NCBI GenBank assembly: GCA_963556195.1
Contig: CAUVYP010000593.1
Span: forward strand, 124,001-188,000
Reading direction: 5' to 3'
DNA length: 64,000 bases
Source: Sepiola atlantica
Lineage: Eukaryota; Mollusca; Cephalopoda; Sepiida; Sepiolidae
Below, in pieces: positions 1 through 13,367 of the stretch. The position numbers were made by a program, and so were the translations under genes. The notes beneath the pieces are model-generated. The model did not search any database, was not told where the DNA came from, and was given only the letters and a program-made list of their open reading frames with translations. Position 1 is the first letter of the stretch, and each line of letters begins with the position of its first letter.

Positions 1-160
1 TTTTGTTTATAACTTCCACATTTATTCGAATTGTGCAACGAAACTTTGCAGACAGTCGCGGAGACACATTTTCTACTGAAGTACCAAGTTTTAGAAGTGC
101 AGCTTTTGTACTGCCGGAGATATGTCGATACAAACTGAATACGCAAAACATCAACAAAAT

Positions 161-1091
161 TTAGCGCGTTTTAACGTTGATATCGCTTTTGTTTATAACT
201 TCCACATTTATTCGAATTGTGCAACGAAACTTTGCAGACAGTCGCGGAGACAGATTTTCTACTGAAGTACCAAGTTTCAGAAGTGCAGCTCTTGTACTAC
301 CGGAGATATGTCGATACAAACTGAATACGCAAAACATCAACAAAATTTAACGCGTTTTAAAGTTGATATCGCTTTTGTTTATAACTTCCACATTTATTCG
401 AATTGTGCAACGAAACCTTGCAGACAGTCGCGGAGACACATTTTCTACTGAAGTACCAAGTTTCTAGAAGTGCAGCTCTTGTACTGCCGGAGATATGTCG
501 ATACAAACTGAATACGCAAAACATCAACAACATTTAGCGCGTTTTAAAGTTGATATCGCTTTTGTTTATAACTTCCACATTTATTCGAATTGTGCAACGA
601 AACTTTGCAGACAGTCTCGAATAGGCCTTTTCTACTGAAGTACTAAGTTTCAGAAGTGCAGTTCTTGTACTGCCGGAGATATGTCGATACAAACTGAATA
701 CGCAAAACATCAACAAAATTTAGCGCGTTTTAAAGTTGATATCGCTTTTGTTTATAACTTCCACATTTATTCGAATTGTGCAACGAAACTTTGCAGACAG
801 TCTCAAATAGGCCTTTTCTACTGAAGTACCAAGTTTCAGAAGTTCAGCTCTTGTACTGCCGGAGATATGTCGATACAAACTGAATACGCAAAACATCAAC
901 AAAATTTAGCGCGTTTTAAAGTTGATATCGCTTTTGTTTATAACTTCCACATTTATTCGAATTGTGCAACGAAACTTTGCAGACAGTCTCGAATAGGCCT
1001 TTTCTACTGAAGTACCAAGTTTAAGAAGTGCAGCTCTTGTACTGCCGGAGATATGTCGATACAAACTGAATACGCAAAACATCAACAAAAT
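161..1091. repeat. Left copy of a 5-monomer segment (13-monomer spacing)
   Basis: Five consecutive monomers here reappear in the same order at 2580-3510, an offset of 2,419 bp (13 units plus the shared inserted base). Shared private marks are AGACAGATTTTC in the first unit, ACTACCGG at its end, an extra T giving TTTCTAGAAG in the second unit, a TACTAAG unit, and TTAAGAAG in the fifth. The following units differ (GCGGTTACAC here, GCGGAGACAC there), so the homology ends near 1092. Confidence 0.82.
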
Positions 1092-1466
1092 TTAGCGCGT
1101 TTTAAAGTTGATATCGCTTTTGTTTATAACTTCCACATTTATTCGAATTGTGCAACGAAACTTTGCAGACAGTCGCGGTTACACATTTTCTACTGAAGTA
1201 CCAAGTTTCAGAAGTGCAGCTCTTGTACTGCCGGAGATATGTCGATACAAACTGAATACGCAAAACATCAACAAAATTTAGCGCGTTTTAAAGTTGATAT
1301 CGCTTTTGTTTATAACTTCCACATTTATTCGAATTGTGCAACGAAACTTTGCAGACAGTCTCGAATAGGCCTTGTCTACTGAAGTATTAAGTTTCAGAAG
1401 TGTAGCTCTTGTACTGCCGGAGATATGTCGATACAAACTGAATACGCAAAACATCAACAAAATTTA

Positions 1467-1652
1467 GCGCGTTTTAAAGTTGATATCGCTTTTGTTTATA
1501 ACTTCCACATTTATTCGAATTGTGCAACGAAACTTTGCAGACAGTCGCGGAGACACATTTTCTACTGAAGTACCAAGTTTCAGAAGTGCAGCTCTTGTAC
1601 TGCCGGAGATATGTCGATACAAACTGAATACGCAAAACATCAACAAAATTTA
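1467..1652. repeat. Reference class B monomer (186 bp)
   Basis: This unit is the same as the class A reference except for the 11-base stretch at monomer positions 81-91, which reads GCGGAGACACA instead of TCGAATAGGCC (6 of 11 bases differ, no length change). Variants are GCGGGGACACG and GCGGACACACG, usually preceded by GCAGAGAGTC rather than GCAGACAGTC; these predominate from about 12.4 to 32 kb and in the matching part of superblock B. The near-identity of A and B outside this stretch shows that both are the same family. Confidence 0.92.
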
Positions 1653-2579
1653 GCGCGTTTTAAAGTTGATATCGCTTTTGTTTATAACTTCCACATTTAT
1701 TCGAATTGTGCAACGAAACTTTGCAGACAGTCGCGGAGACACATTTTCTACTGAAGTACCAAGTTTTAGAAGTGCAGCTTTTGTACTGCCGGAGATATGT
1801 CGATACAAACTGAATACGCAAAACATCAACAAAATTTCGCGCATTTTAACGTTGATATCGCTTTTGTTTATAACTTCCACATTTATTCGAATTGTGCAAC
1901 GAAACTTTGCAGACAGTCTCGAATAGGCCTTTTCTACTGAAGTACCAAGTTTCAGAAGTGCAGCTCTTGTACTGCCGGAGATATGTCGATACAAACTGAA
2001 TACGCAAAACATCAACTAAATTTAGCGCGTTTTAAAGTTGATATCGCTTTTGTTTATAACTTCCACATTTATTTGAATTGTGCAACGAAACTTTGCAGAC
2101 AGTCGCGGAGACACATTTTCTACTGAAGTACCAAGTTTCAGAAGTGCAACTCTTGTACTGCCGGAGATATGTCGATACAAACTGAATACGCAAAACACCA
2201 ACAAAATTTAGCGCGTTTTAAAGTTGATATCGCTTTTGTTGCTAACTTCCACATTTATTCGAATTGTGCAACGAAACTTTGCAGACAGTCGTGGAGACAC
2301 ATTCTCTACTGAAGTACCAAGTTTCAGAAATGCAACTCTTGTACTGCCGCAGATATGTCGATACAAACTGAATACGCAAAACATCAACAAAATTTAGCGC
2401 GTTTTAAAGTTGATATCGCTTTTGTTTATAACTTCCACATTTATACGAATTGTGCAACGAAACTTTGCAGACAGTCTCAAATAGGCCTTTTCTACTGAAG
2501 TACAAAGTTTCAGATGTGCAGCTCTTGTACTGCCGGAGATATGTGGATACAAACTGAATACGCAAAACATCAACAAAAT

Positions 2580-3510
2580 ATAGCGCGTTTTAAAGTTGAT
2601 ATCGCTTTTGTTTATAACTTCCACATTTATTCGAATTGTGCAACGAAACTTTGCAGACAGTCGCGGAGACAGATTTTCTACTGAAGTACCAAGTTTCAGA
2701 AGTGCAGCTCTTGTACTACCGGAGATATGTCGATACAAACTGAATACGCAAAACATCAACAAAATTTAACGCGTTTTAAAGTTGATATCGCTTTTGTTTA
2801 TAACTTCCACATTTACTCGAATTGTGCAACGAAACCTTGCAGACAGTCGCGGAGACACATTTTCTACTGAAGTACCAAGTTTCTAGAAGTGCAGCTCTTG
2901 TACTGCCGGAGATATGTCGATACAAACTGAATACGCAAAACATCAACAAAATTTAGCGCGTTTTAAAGTTGATATCGCTTTTGTTTATAACTTCCACATT
3001 TATTCGAATTGTGCAACGAAACTTTGCAGACAGTCTCGAATAGGCCTTTTCTACTGAAGTACTAAGTTTCAGAAGTGCAGTTCTTGTACTGCCGGAGATA
3101 TGTCGATACAAACTGAATACGCAAAACATCAACAAAATTTAGCGCGTTTTAAAGTTGATATCGCTTTTGTTTATAACTTCCACATTTATTCGAATTGTGC
3201 AACGAAACTTTGCAGACAGTCTCAAATAGGCCTTTTCTACTGAAGTTCCAAGTGTCAGAAGTGCAGCTCTTGTACTGCCAGAGATATGTCGATACAAACT
3301 GAATACGCAAAACATCAACAAAATTTCGCGCGTTTTAAAGTTGATATCGCTTTTGTTTATAACTTCCACATTTATTCGAATTGTGCAACGAAACTTTGCA
3401 GACAGTCTCGAATAGGCCTTTTCTACTGAAGTACCAAGTTTAAGAAGTGCAGCTCTTGTACTGCCGGAGATATGTCGATACAAACTGAATACGCAAAACA
3501 TCAACAAAAT
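2580..3510. repeat. Right copy of the 5-monomer segment (13-monomer spacing)
   Basis: Partner of the segment at 161-1091. It carries the same +1 insertion (TTTCTAGAAG near 2881-2890) and the same unit order. Its fourth unit has extra private changes (AAGTTCCAAGTG and TGCCAGAG), and its stop-like TTA at the following junction is changed to TTTCGCG, so the copies have diverged slightly since duplication. Confidence 0.82.
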
Positions 3511-4254
3511 TTAGCGCGTTTAAAAGTTGATATCGCTTTTGTTTATAACTTCCACATTTATTCGAATTGTGCAACGAAACTTTGCAGACAGTCGCGGAGA
3601 CACATTTTCTACTGAAGTACCAAGTTTCAGAAGTGCAGCTCTTGTACTGCCGGAGATATGTCGATACAAACTGAATACGCAAAACATCAACAAAATTTAG
3701 CGCGTTTTAAAGTTGATATCGCTTTTGTTTATAACTTCCACATTTATTCGAATTGTGCAACGAAACTTTGCAGACAGTCTCGAATAAGCCTTTTCTACTA
3801 ATGTACCAAGTTTCACAAGTGTAGTTCTTGTGGGTCCGGAGATATGTCGATACAAACTGAATACGCAAAACATCAACAAAATTTAACGCGTTTTAAAGTT
3901 GATATCGCTTTTGTTTATAACTTCCACATTTATTCGAATTGTGCAACGAAACTTTGCAGACAGTCTCGAATAGGCCTTTTCTACTGAAGTACCAAGTTTC
4001 AGAAGTGCAGCTCTTGTACTGCCGGAGATATGTCGATACAAACTGAATACGCAAAACATCAACAAAATTTAGCGCGTTTTAAAGTTGATATCGCTTTTGT
4101 TTATAACTTCCACATTTATTCGAATTGTGCAACGAAACTTTGCAGACAGTCTCGAATAAGCCTTTTCTACTGAAGTACCAAGTTTCAGAAGTGCAGCTCT
4201 TGTACTGCCGGAGATATGTCGATACAAGCTGAATACGCAAAACATCAACAAAAT

Positions 4255-5184
4255 TTAGCGCGTTTTAAAGTTGATATCGCTTTTGTTTATAACTTCCACA
4301 TTTATTCGAATTGTGCAACGAAACTTTGCAGACAGTCGCAGAGACACATGTTCTACTGGAGTACCAAGATTTAGAAGTGCAGCTCTTGTACTGCCGGAGA
4401 TATGTCGATACAAACTGAATACGCAAAACATCAACAAAATTTAGCGCGTTTTAAAGTTGATATCGCTTTTGTTTATAACTTCCACATTTATTCGAATTGT
4501 GCAATGAAACTTTGCAGACAGTCTCGAATAGGCCTTTTCTACTGAAGTACCAAGTTTCAGAAGTGCAGCTCTTGTACTGCCGGAGATATGTCGATACAAA
4601 CTGAATACGCAAAACATCAACAAAATTTAGCGCGTTTTAAAGTTGATATCGCTTTTGTTTATAACTTCCACATTTATTCGAATTGTGCAACGAAACTTTG
4701 CAGACAGTCTCAAATAGGCCTCTTGTACTACAGTACCAAGTTTCAGAAGTGCAGCTCTTGTACTGCCTGAGATATGTCGATACAAACTGAATACGCACCA
4801 CATCAACAAAATTTAGCGCGTTTTAAAGTTGATATCGCTTTTGTTTATAACTTCCACATTTATTCGAATTGTGCAACGAAACTTTGCAGACAGTCGCAGA
4901 GACACATGTTCTACTGGAGTACCAAGATTTAGAAGTGCAGCTCTTGTACTGCCGGAGATATGTCGATACAAACTGAATACGCAAAACATCAACAAAATTT
5001 AGCGCGTTTTAAAGTTGATATCGCTTTTGTTTATAACTTCCACATTTATTCGAATTGTGCAATGAAACTTTGCAGACAGTCTCGAATAGGCCTTTTCTAC
5101 TGAAGTACCAAGGTTCAGAAGTGCAGCTCTTGTACTGCCGGAGATATGTCGATACAAACTGAATACGCAAAACATCAACAAAAT
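4255..5184. repeat. Partial 3-monomer tandem duplication
   Basis: The pair of units at 4255-4626 is repeated at 4813-5184, exactly 558 bp (3 x 186) away. Both pairs begin with a Z-class unit (CGCAGAGACACATG, TACTGGAGTACCAAGA) followed by an A unit with AATGAAACTTTG. The unit between them (4627-4812) is the E class, recognised by GGCCTCTTGTACTACAG, CTGCCTGAG and CGCACCACATC. The E-Z pairing recurs in the 21/22-monomer modules downstream. Confidence 0.8.
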
Positions 5185-6114
5185 TTAGCGCGTTTTAAAG
5201 TTGATATCGCTTTTGTTTATAACTTCCACATTTATTCGAATTGTGCAACGAAACTTTGCAGACAGTCTCAAATAGGCCTTTTCTACTGAAGTACAAAGTT
5301 TCACAAGTGCAGCTCTTGTACTGCCGGAGATATGTCGATACAAACTGAATACGCAAAACATCAACAAAATGTCGCGCGTGTTAAGGTTGATATCGCTTTT
5401 GTTTATAACTTCCACATTTATTCGAATTGTGCAACGAAACTTTGCGGACAGTCTCGAATAGGCCTTTTCTACTGAAGTACCAAGTTTAAGAAGTGCAGCT
5501 CTTGTACTGCCGGAGATATGTCGATACAAACTGAATACGCAAAACATCAACAAAATTTAGCGCGTTTTAAAGTTGATATCGCTTTTGTTTATAACTTCCA
5601 CATTTATTCGAATTGTGCAACGAAACTTTGCAGACAGTCGCGGATACACATTTTCTACTGAAGTACCAAGTTTCAGAAGTGCAGCTCTTGTACTGCCGGA
5701 GATATGTCGATACAAACTGAATACGCAAAACATCAACAAAATTTAGCGCGTTTTAAAGTTGATATCGCTTTTGTTTATAACTTCCACATTTATTCGAATT
5801 GTGCAACGAAACTTTGCAGACAGTCTAGAATAGGCCTTTTCTACTGAGGTATTAAGTTTCAGAAGTGCAGCTCTTGTACTGCCGGAGATATGTCGATACA
5901 AACTGAATACGCAAAACATCAACAAAATTTAGCGCGTTTTAAAGTTGATATCGCTTTTGTTTATAACTTCCACATTTATTCGAATTGTGCAACGAAACTT
6001 TGCAGACAGTCGCGGAGACACATTTTCCACTGAAGTACCAAGTTTCAGAAATGCAGCTCTTGTACTGCCGGAGATATGTCGATACAAACTGAATACGCAA
6101 AACATCAACAAAAT

Positions 6115-9100
6115 TTAGCGCGTTTTAAAGTTGATATCGCTTTTGTTTATAACTTCCACATTTATTCGAATTGTGCAACGAAACTTTGCAGACAGTCTCG
6201 AATAGGCCTTTTCTACTGATGTACCAAGTCTCACAAGTGCAGCTCTTGTACTGCCGGAGATATGTCGATACAAACTGAATACGCAAAACATCAACAAAAT
6301 TTAACGCGTTTTAAAGTTGATATCGCTTTTGTTTATAACTTCCACATTTATTCGAATTGTGCAACGAAACTTTGCAGACAGTCTCGAATAGGCCTTTTCT
6401 ACTGAAGTACCAAGTTTCAGAAGTGCAGCTCTTGTACTGCCGGAGATATGTCGATACAAACTAAATACGCAAAACATCAACAAAATTTAGCGCGTTTTAA
6501 AGTTGATATCGCTTTTGTTTATAACTTCCACATTTATTCGAATTGTGCAACGAAACTTTGCAGACGGTCTCAAATATGGCTTTTCTACTGAAGTACCAAG
6601 TTTCAGAAGTGCAGCTCTTGTACTGCCGGAGATATGTCGATACAAACTGAATACGCAAAACATCAACAAAATGTCGCGTGTTTTAAAGTTGATATCGCTT
6701 TTGTTTATAACTTCCACATTTATTCGAATTGTGCAACGAAACTTTGCGGACAGTCTCGAATAGGCCTTTTCTACGGAAGTACCAAGTTTAAGAAGTGCAG
6801 CTCTTGTACTGCCGGAGATATGTCGATACAAACTGAATACGCAAAACATCAACAAAATTTAGCGCGTTTTAAAGTTGATATCGCTTTTGTTTATAACTTC
6901 CACATTTATTCGAATTGTGCAACGAAACTTTGCAGACAGTCTCGAATAGGCCTTTTCTACTGAAGTATTAAGTTTCAGAAGTGTAGCTCTTGTACTGCCG
7001 GAGATATGTCGATACAAACTGAATACGCAAAACATCAACAAAATTTAGCGCGTTTTAAAGTTGATATCGCTTTTGTTTATAACTTCCACATTTATTCGAA
7101 TTGTGCAACGAAACTTTGCAGACAGTCGCGGAGACACATTTTCTACTGAAGTACCAAGTTTCAGAAGTGCAGCTCTTGTACTGCCGGAGATATGTCTATA
7201 CAAACTGAATACGCAAAACATCAACAAAATTTAGCGCGTTTTAAAGTTGATATCGCTTTTGTTTATAACTTCCACATTTATTCGAATTGTGCAATGAAAC
7301 TTTGCAGACAGGCTCGAATAGGCCTTTTCTACTGAAGTACCAAGTTTCAGAAGTGCAGCTCTTGTACTGCCGGAGATATGTCGATACAAACTGAATACGC
7401 AAAACATCAACAAAATTTAGCGCGTTTTAAAGTTGATATCGCTTTTGTTTATAACTTCCACATTTATTCGAATTGTGCAACGAAACTTTGCAGACAGTCT
7501 CAAATAGGCCTTTTCTACTGAAGTACAAAGTTTCAGAAGTGCAGCTCTTGTACTGCCGGAGATATGTCGATACAAACTGAATACGCAAAACATCAACAAA
7601 ATGTCGCGCGTTTTAAAGTTGATATCGCTTTTGTTTATAACTTCCACATTTATTCGAATTGTGCAACGAAACTTTGCGGACAGTCTCGAATAGGCCTTTT
7701 CTACTGAAGTACCAAGTTTAAGAAGTGCAGCTCTTGTACTGCCGGAGATATGTCGATACAAACTGAATACGCAAAACATCAACAAAATTTAGCGCGTTTT
7801 AAAGTTGATATCGCTTTTGTTTATAACTTCAACATTTATTCGAATTGTGCAACGAAACTTTGCAGACAGTCGCGGTTACACATTTTCTACTGAAGTACCA
7901 AGTTTCAGAAGTGCAGCTCTTGTACTGCCGGAGATATGTCGATACAAACTGAATACGCAAAACATCAACAAAATTTAGCGCGTTTTAAAGTTGATATCGC
8001 TTTTGTTTATAACTTCCATATTTATTCGAATTGTGCAACGAAATTTTACAGACAGTCTCGAATAGGCCTTTTCCACTGATGTACCAAGTCTCACAAGTGC
8101 AGCTCTTGTTCTGCCGGAGATATGTCGATACAAACTGAATACGCAAAACATCAACAAAATTTAACGCGTTTTAAAGTTGATATCGCTTTTGTTTATAACT
8201 TCCACATTTATTCGAATTGTGCAACGAAACTTTGCAGACAGTCTCGAATAGGCCTTTTCTACTGAAGTACCAAGTTTCAGAAGTGCAGCTCTTGTACTGC
8301 CGGAGATATGTCGATACAAACTAAATACGCAAAACATCAACAAAATTTAGCGCGTTTTAAAGTTGATATCGCTTTTGTTTATAACTTCCACATTTATTCG
8401 AATTGTGCAACGAAACTTTGCAGACAGTCTCGAATAGGCCTTTTCTACTGAAGTACCAAGTTTCAGAAGTGCAGCTCTTGTACTGCCGGAGATATGTCGA
8501 TACAAACTGAATACGCAAAACATCAACAAAATGTCGCGCGTTTTAAAGTTGATATCGCTTTTGTTTATAACTTCCACATTTATTCGAATTGTGCAACGAA
8601 ACTTTGCGGACAGTCTCGAATAGGCCTTTTCTACTGAAGTACCAAGTTTAAGAAGTGCAGCTCTTGTACTGCCGGAGATATGTCGATACAAACTGAATAC
8701 GCAAAACATCAACAAAATTTAGCGCGTTTTAAAGTTGATATCGCTTTTGTTTATAACTTCCACATTTATTCGAATTGTGCAACGAAACTTTGCAGACAGT
8801 CGCGGTTACACATTTTCTACTGAAGTACCAAGTTTCAGAAGTGCAGCTCCTGTACTGCCGGAGATATGTCGATACAAACTGAATACGCAAAACATCAACA
8901 AAATTTAGCGCGTTTTAAAGTTGATATCGCTTTTGTTTATAACTTCCACATTTATTCGAATTGTGCAACGAAACTTTGCAGACAGTCTCGAATACGCCTT
9001 TTCTACTGAAGTATTAAGTTTCAGAAGTGTAGCTCTTGTACTGCCGGAGATATGTCGATACAAACTGAATACGCAAAACATCAACAAAATTTAGCGCGTT

Positions 9101-9462
9101 TTAAAGTTGATATCGCTTTTGTTTATAACTTCCACATTTATTCGAATTGTGCAACGAAACTTTGCAGACAGTCTCGAATAGGCCTTTTCTACTGAAGTAT
9201 TAAGTTTCAGAAGTGTAGCTCTTGTACTGCCGGAGATATGTCGATACAAACTGAATACGCAAAACATCAACAAAATTTAGCGCGTTTTAAAGTTGATATC
9301 GCTTTTGTTTATAACTTCCACATTTATTCGAATTGTGCAACGAAACTTTGCAGACAGTCGCGGAGACACATTTTCTACTGAAGTACCAAGTTTCAGAAGT
9401 GCAGCTCTTGTACTGCAGGAGATATGTCGATACAAACTGAATACGCAAAACATCAACAAAAT
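6115..9462. repeat. Leader of superblock A (18 monomers)
   Basis: Eighteen mainly class A and T monomers precede the first large module. Marker units in order are GATGTACCAAGTCTCAC (6115), ACTAAATACG (6301), GGTCTCAAATATGG (6487), a CAGGCTCGAATAGG unit with AATGAAAC (7231), GCGGTTACAC with AACTTCAACATT (7789), AAATTTTACAG with CCACTGATG (7975) and AATACGCC (8905). The series recurs at 32340-35129 with three units missing, so it is the left part of a large internal duplication. Confidence 0.8.
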
Positions 9463-12400
9463 TTAGCGCGTTTTAAAGTTGATATCGCTTTTGTTTATAA
9501 CTTCCACATTTATTCGCATTGTGCAAAGAAATTTTGCAGACAGTCTCGAATAGGCCTTTTCTACTGATGTACCAAGTCTCACAAGTGCAGCTCTTGTACT
9601 GCCGGAGATATGTCGATACAAACTGAATACGCAAAACATCAACAAAATTTAACGCGTTTTAAAGTTGATATCGCTTTTGTTTATAACTTCCACATTTATT
9701 CGAATTGTGCAACGAAACTTTGCAGACAGTCTCGAATAGGCCTTTTCTACTGAAGTACCAAGTTTCAGAAGTGCAGCTCTTGTACTGCCGGAGATATGTC
9801 GATACAAACTAAATACGCAAAACATCAACAAAATTTAGCGCGTTTTAAAGTTGATATCGCTTTTGTTTATAACTTCCACATTTATTCGAATTGTGCAACG
9901 AAACTTTGCAGACAGTCTCGAATAGGCCTTTTCTACTGAAGTACCAAGTTTCAGAAGTGCAGCTCTTGTAATGCCGGAGATATGTCGATACAAACTGAAT
10001 ACGCAAAACATCAACAAAATGTCGCGCGTTTTAAAGTTGATATCGCTTTTGTTTAGAACTTCCACATTTATTCGAATTGTGCAACGAAACTTTGCGGACA
10101 GTCTCGAATAGGCCTTTTCTACTGAAATACCAAGTTTAAGAAGTGCAGCTCTTGTACTGCCGGAGATATGTCGATACAAACTGAATACGCAAAACATCAA
10201 CAAAATTTAGCGCGTTTTAAAGTTGATATCGCTTTTGTTTATAACTTCCACATTTATTCGAATTGTGCAACGAAACTTTGCAGACAGTCGCGGTTACACA
10301 TTTTCTACTGAAGTACCAAGTTTCAGAAGTGCAGCTCCTGTACTGCCGGAGATATGTCGATACAAACTGAATACGCAAAACATCAACAAAATTTAGCGCG
10401 TTTTAAAGTTGATATCGCTTTTGTTTATAACTTCCACATTTATTCGAATTGTGCAACGAAACTTTGCAGACAGTCTCGAATAGGCATTTTCTACTGAAGT
10501 ATTAAGTTTCAGAAGTGTAGCTCTTGTACTGCCGGAGATATGTCGATACAAACTGAATACGCAAAACATCAACAAAATTTAGCGCGTTTTAAAGTTGATA
10601 TCGCTTTTGTTTATAACTTCCACATTTATTCGAATTGTGCAACGAAACTTTGCAGACAGTCTCGAATAGGCCTTTTCTACTGATGTACCAAGTTTCACAA
10701 GTGCAGCTCTTGTACTGCCGGAGATATGTCGATACAAACTGAATACGCAAAACATCAACAAAATTTAACGCGTTTTAAAGTTGATATCGCTTTTGTTTAT
10801 AACTTCCACATTTATTCGAATTGTGCAACGAAACTTTGCAGACAGTCTCGAATAGGCCTTTTCTACTGAAGTACCAAGTTTCAGAAGTGCAGCTCTTGTA
10901 CTGCCGGAGATATGTCGATACAAACTAAATACGCAAAACATCAACAAAATTTAGCGCGTTTTAAAGTTGATATCGCTTTTGTTTATAACTTCCACATTTA
11001 TTCGAATTGTGCAACGAAACTTTGCAGACAGTCTCCAATAGGCCTCTTGTACTACAGTACCAAGTTTCAGAAGTGCAGCTCTTGTACTGCCTGAGATATG
11101 TCGATACAAACTGAATACGCACCACATCAACAAAATTTAGCGCGTTTTAAAGTTGATATCGCTTTTGTTTATAACTTCCACATTTATTCGAATTGTGCAA
11201 CGAAACTTTGCAGACAGTCGCAGAGACACATGTTCTACTGGAGTACCAAGTTTTAGAAGTGCAGCTTTTGTACTGCCGGAGATATGTCGATACAAACTGA
11301 ATACGCAAAACATCAACAAAATTTAGCGCGTTTACAGTTGATATCGCTTTTGTTTATAACTTCCACATTTATTCGAATTGTGCAACGAAACTTTGCAGAC
11401 AGTCTCGAATAGGCCTTTTCTACTGAAGTACCAAGTTTCAGAAGTGCAACTCTTGTACTGCCGGAGATATGTCGATACAAACTGAATACGCAAAACATCA
11501 ACAAAATTTAGCGCGTTTTAAAGTTGATATCGCTTTTGTTTATAACTTCCACATTTATTCGAATTGTGCAACGAAACTTTGCAGACAGTCGCGGAGACAC
11601 ATTTTCTACTGAAGTACCAAGTTTCAGAAGTGCAGCTCTTGTACTGCCGGAGATATGTCGATACAAACTGAATACGCAAAACATCAACAAAATTTAGCGC
11701 GTTTTAAAGTTGATATCGCTTTTGTTTATAACTTCCACATTTATTCGAATTGTGCAACGAAACTTTGCAGACAGTCTCGAATAGGCCTTTTCTACTGAAG
11801 TACTAAGTTTCAGAAGTGCAGCTCTTGTACTGCCGGAGATATGTCGATACAAACTGAATACGCAAAACATCAACAAAATTTAGCGCGTTTTAAAGTTGAT
11901 ATCGCTTTTGTTTATAACTTCCACATTTATTCGAATTGTGCAACGAAACTTTGCAGACAGTCTCAAATAGGCCTTTTCTACTGAAGTACCAAGTTTCAGA
12001 AGTGCAGCTCTTGTACTGCCGCAGATATGTCGATACAAACTGAATACGCAAAACATCAACACAATTTCGCGCGTTTTAAAGTTGATATCGCTTTTGTTTA
12101 TAACTTCCACATTTATTCGAATTGTGCAACGAAACTTTGCAGACAGTCTCGAATAGGCCTTTTCTACTGAAGTACCAAGTTTCAGAAGTGCAGCTCTTGT
12201 ACTGCCGGAGATATCTCGATACAAACTGAATACGCAAAACATCAACAAAATTTAGCGCGTTTTAAAGTTGATATCGCTTTTGTTTATAACTTCCACATTT
12301 ATTCGAATTGTGCAACGAAACTTTGCAGACACTCGCGGTTTCACATTTTCTACTGAAGTACCAAGTTTCAGAAGTGCAGCTCTTGTACTGCCGGAGATAT

Positions 12401-13367
12401 GTCGATACAAACTGAATACGCAAAACATCAACAAAATGTAGCGCGTTTTAAAGTTGATATCGCTTTTGTTTATAACTTCCACATTTATTCGAATTGTGCA
12501 ACGAAACTTTGCAGAGAGTCGCGGACACACGTTTTCTACTGAAGTACCAAGTTTCAGAAGTGCAGCTCTTGTACTGCCGGAGATATGTCGATACAAACTG
12601 AATACGCAAAACATAAACAAAATTTAGCGCGTTTTAAAGTTGATATCGCTTTTGTTTATAACTTCCAGATTTATTCGAATTGTGCAACGAAACTTTTCAG
12701 GCAGTCTTGAATAGGCCTTTTCAACTGAAGTACGAAGTTTCAGAAGTGCAGCTCTTGTACTGCCGGAGATATGTCGATACAAACTGAATACGCAAAACAT
12801 CAACAAAATTTAGCGCGTTTTAAAGTTGATATCGCTTTTGTTTATAACTTCCACATTTATTCGAATTGTGCTACGAAACTTTGCAGAGAGTCGCGGACAC
12901 ACGTTTTCTACTGAAGTACCAAGTTTAAGAAGTGCAGCTCTTGTACTGCCGGAGATCTTTCGATACAAACTGAATACGCAAAACATCAACAAAATTTAGC
13001 GCGTTTTAAAGTTGATATCGCTTTTGTTGATAACTTCCACATTTATTCGAATTGTGCAACGAAACTTTGCAGAGAGTCGCGGGGACACGTTTTCTACTGA
13101 AGTACCAAGTTTCAGAAGTGCAGCTCTTGTACCGCCGGAGATATGTCGATACAAACTGAATACGCAAAACATCAACAAAATTTAGCGCGTTTTAAAGTTG
13201 ATATCGCTTTTGTTTATAACTTCCACATTTATTCGAATTGTGCAACGAAACTTTGCAGAGAGTCGCGGGGACACGTTTTCTACTGAAGTACCAAGTTTCA
13301 GAAGTGCAGCTCTTGTACTGCCGGAGATATGTCGATACAAACTGAATACGCAAAACATCAACAAAAT
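9463..13367. repeat. Higher-order module M1 (21 monomers)
   Basis: First of four copies of a long module. In order it shows a start unit with GCATTGTGCAAAG; an ACTAAATACG unit; a pair joined by AAAATGTCGCG; a T unit (GCGGTTACAC); an A unit with AATAGGCATTTT; an E unit; a Z unit; a 185-bp unit with GCGTTTACAGTTG; B, A and CAAATAGG units; an F unit (GCGGTTTCAC); a GCGGACACACG unit; TTTTCAGGCAGTCTTG with TACGAAG; GTGCTACGAAAC with AGATCTTTCG; TTTGTTGATAAC; and a B unit. It is one monomer shorter than M2 because two units are fused at 11880-12065. Confidence 0.87.
11323..11507. repeat. 185-bp marker monomer (GCGTTTACAGTTG), first of five
   Basis: The usual GCGCGTTTTAAAGTTG is one base shorter here (GCGCGTTTACAGTTG), and the unit also has AGTGCAACTC. 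The same deletion occurs at about 15231, 36621, 40897 and 42198, always after a Z unit. It is thus a single ancestral event copied with the M1-M4 modules and the 7-monomer duplication, and it serves as a clean genealogical tag. Confidence 0.9.
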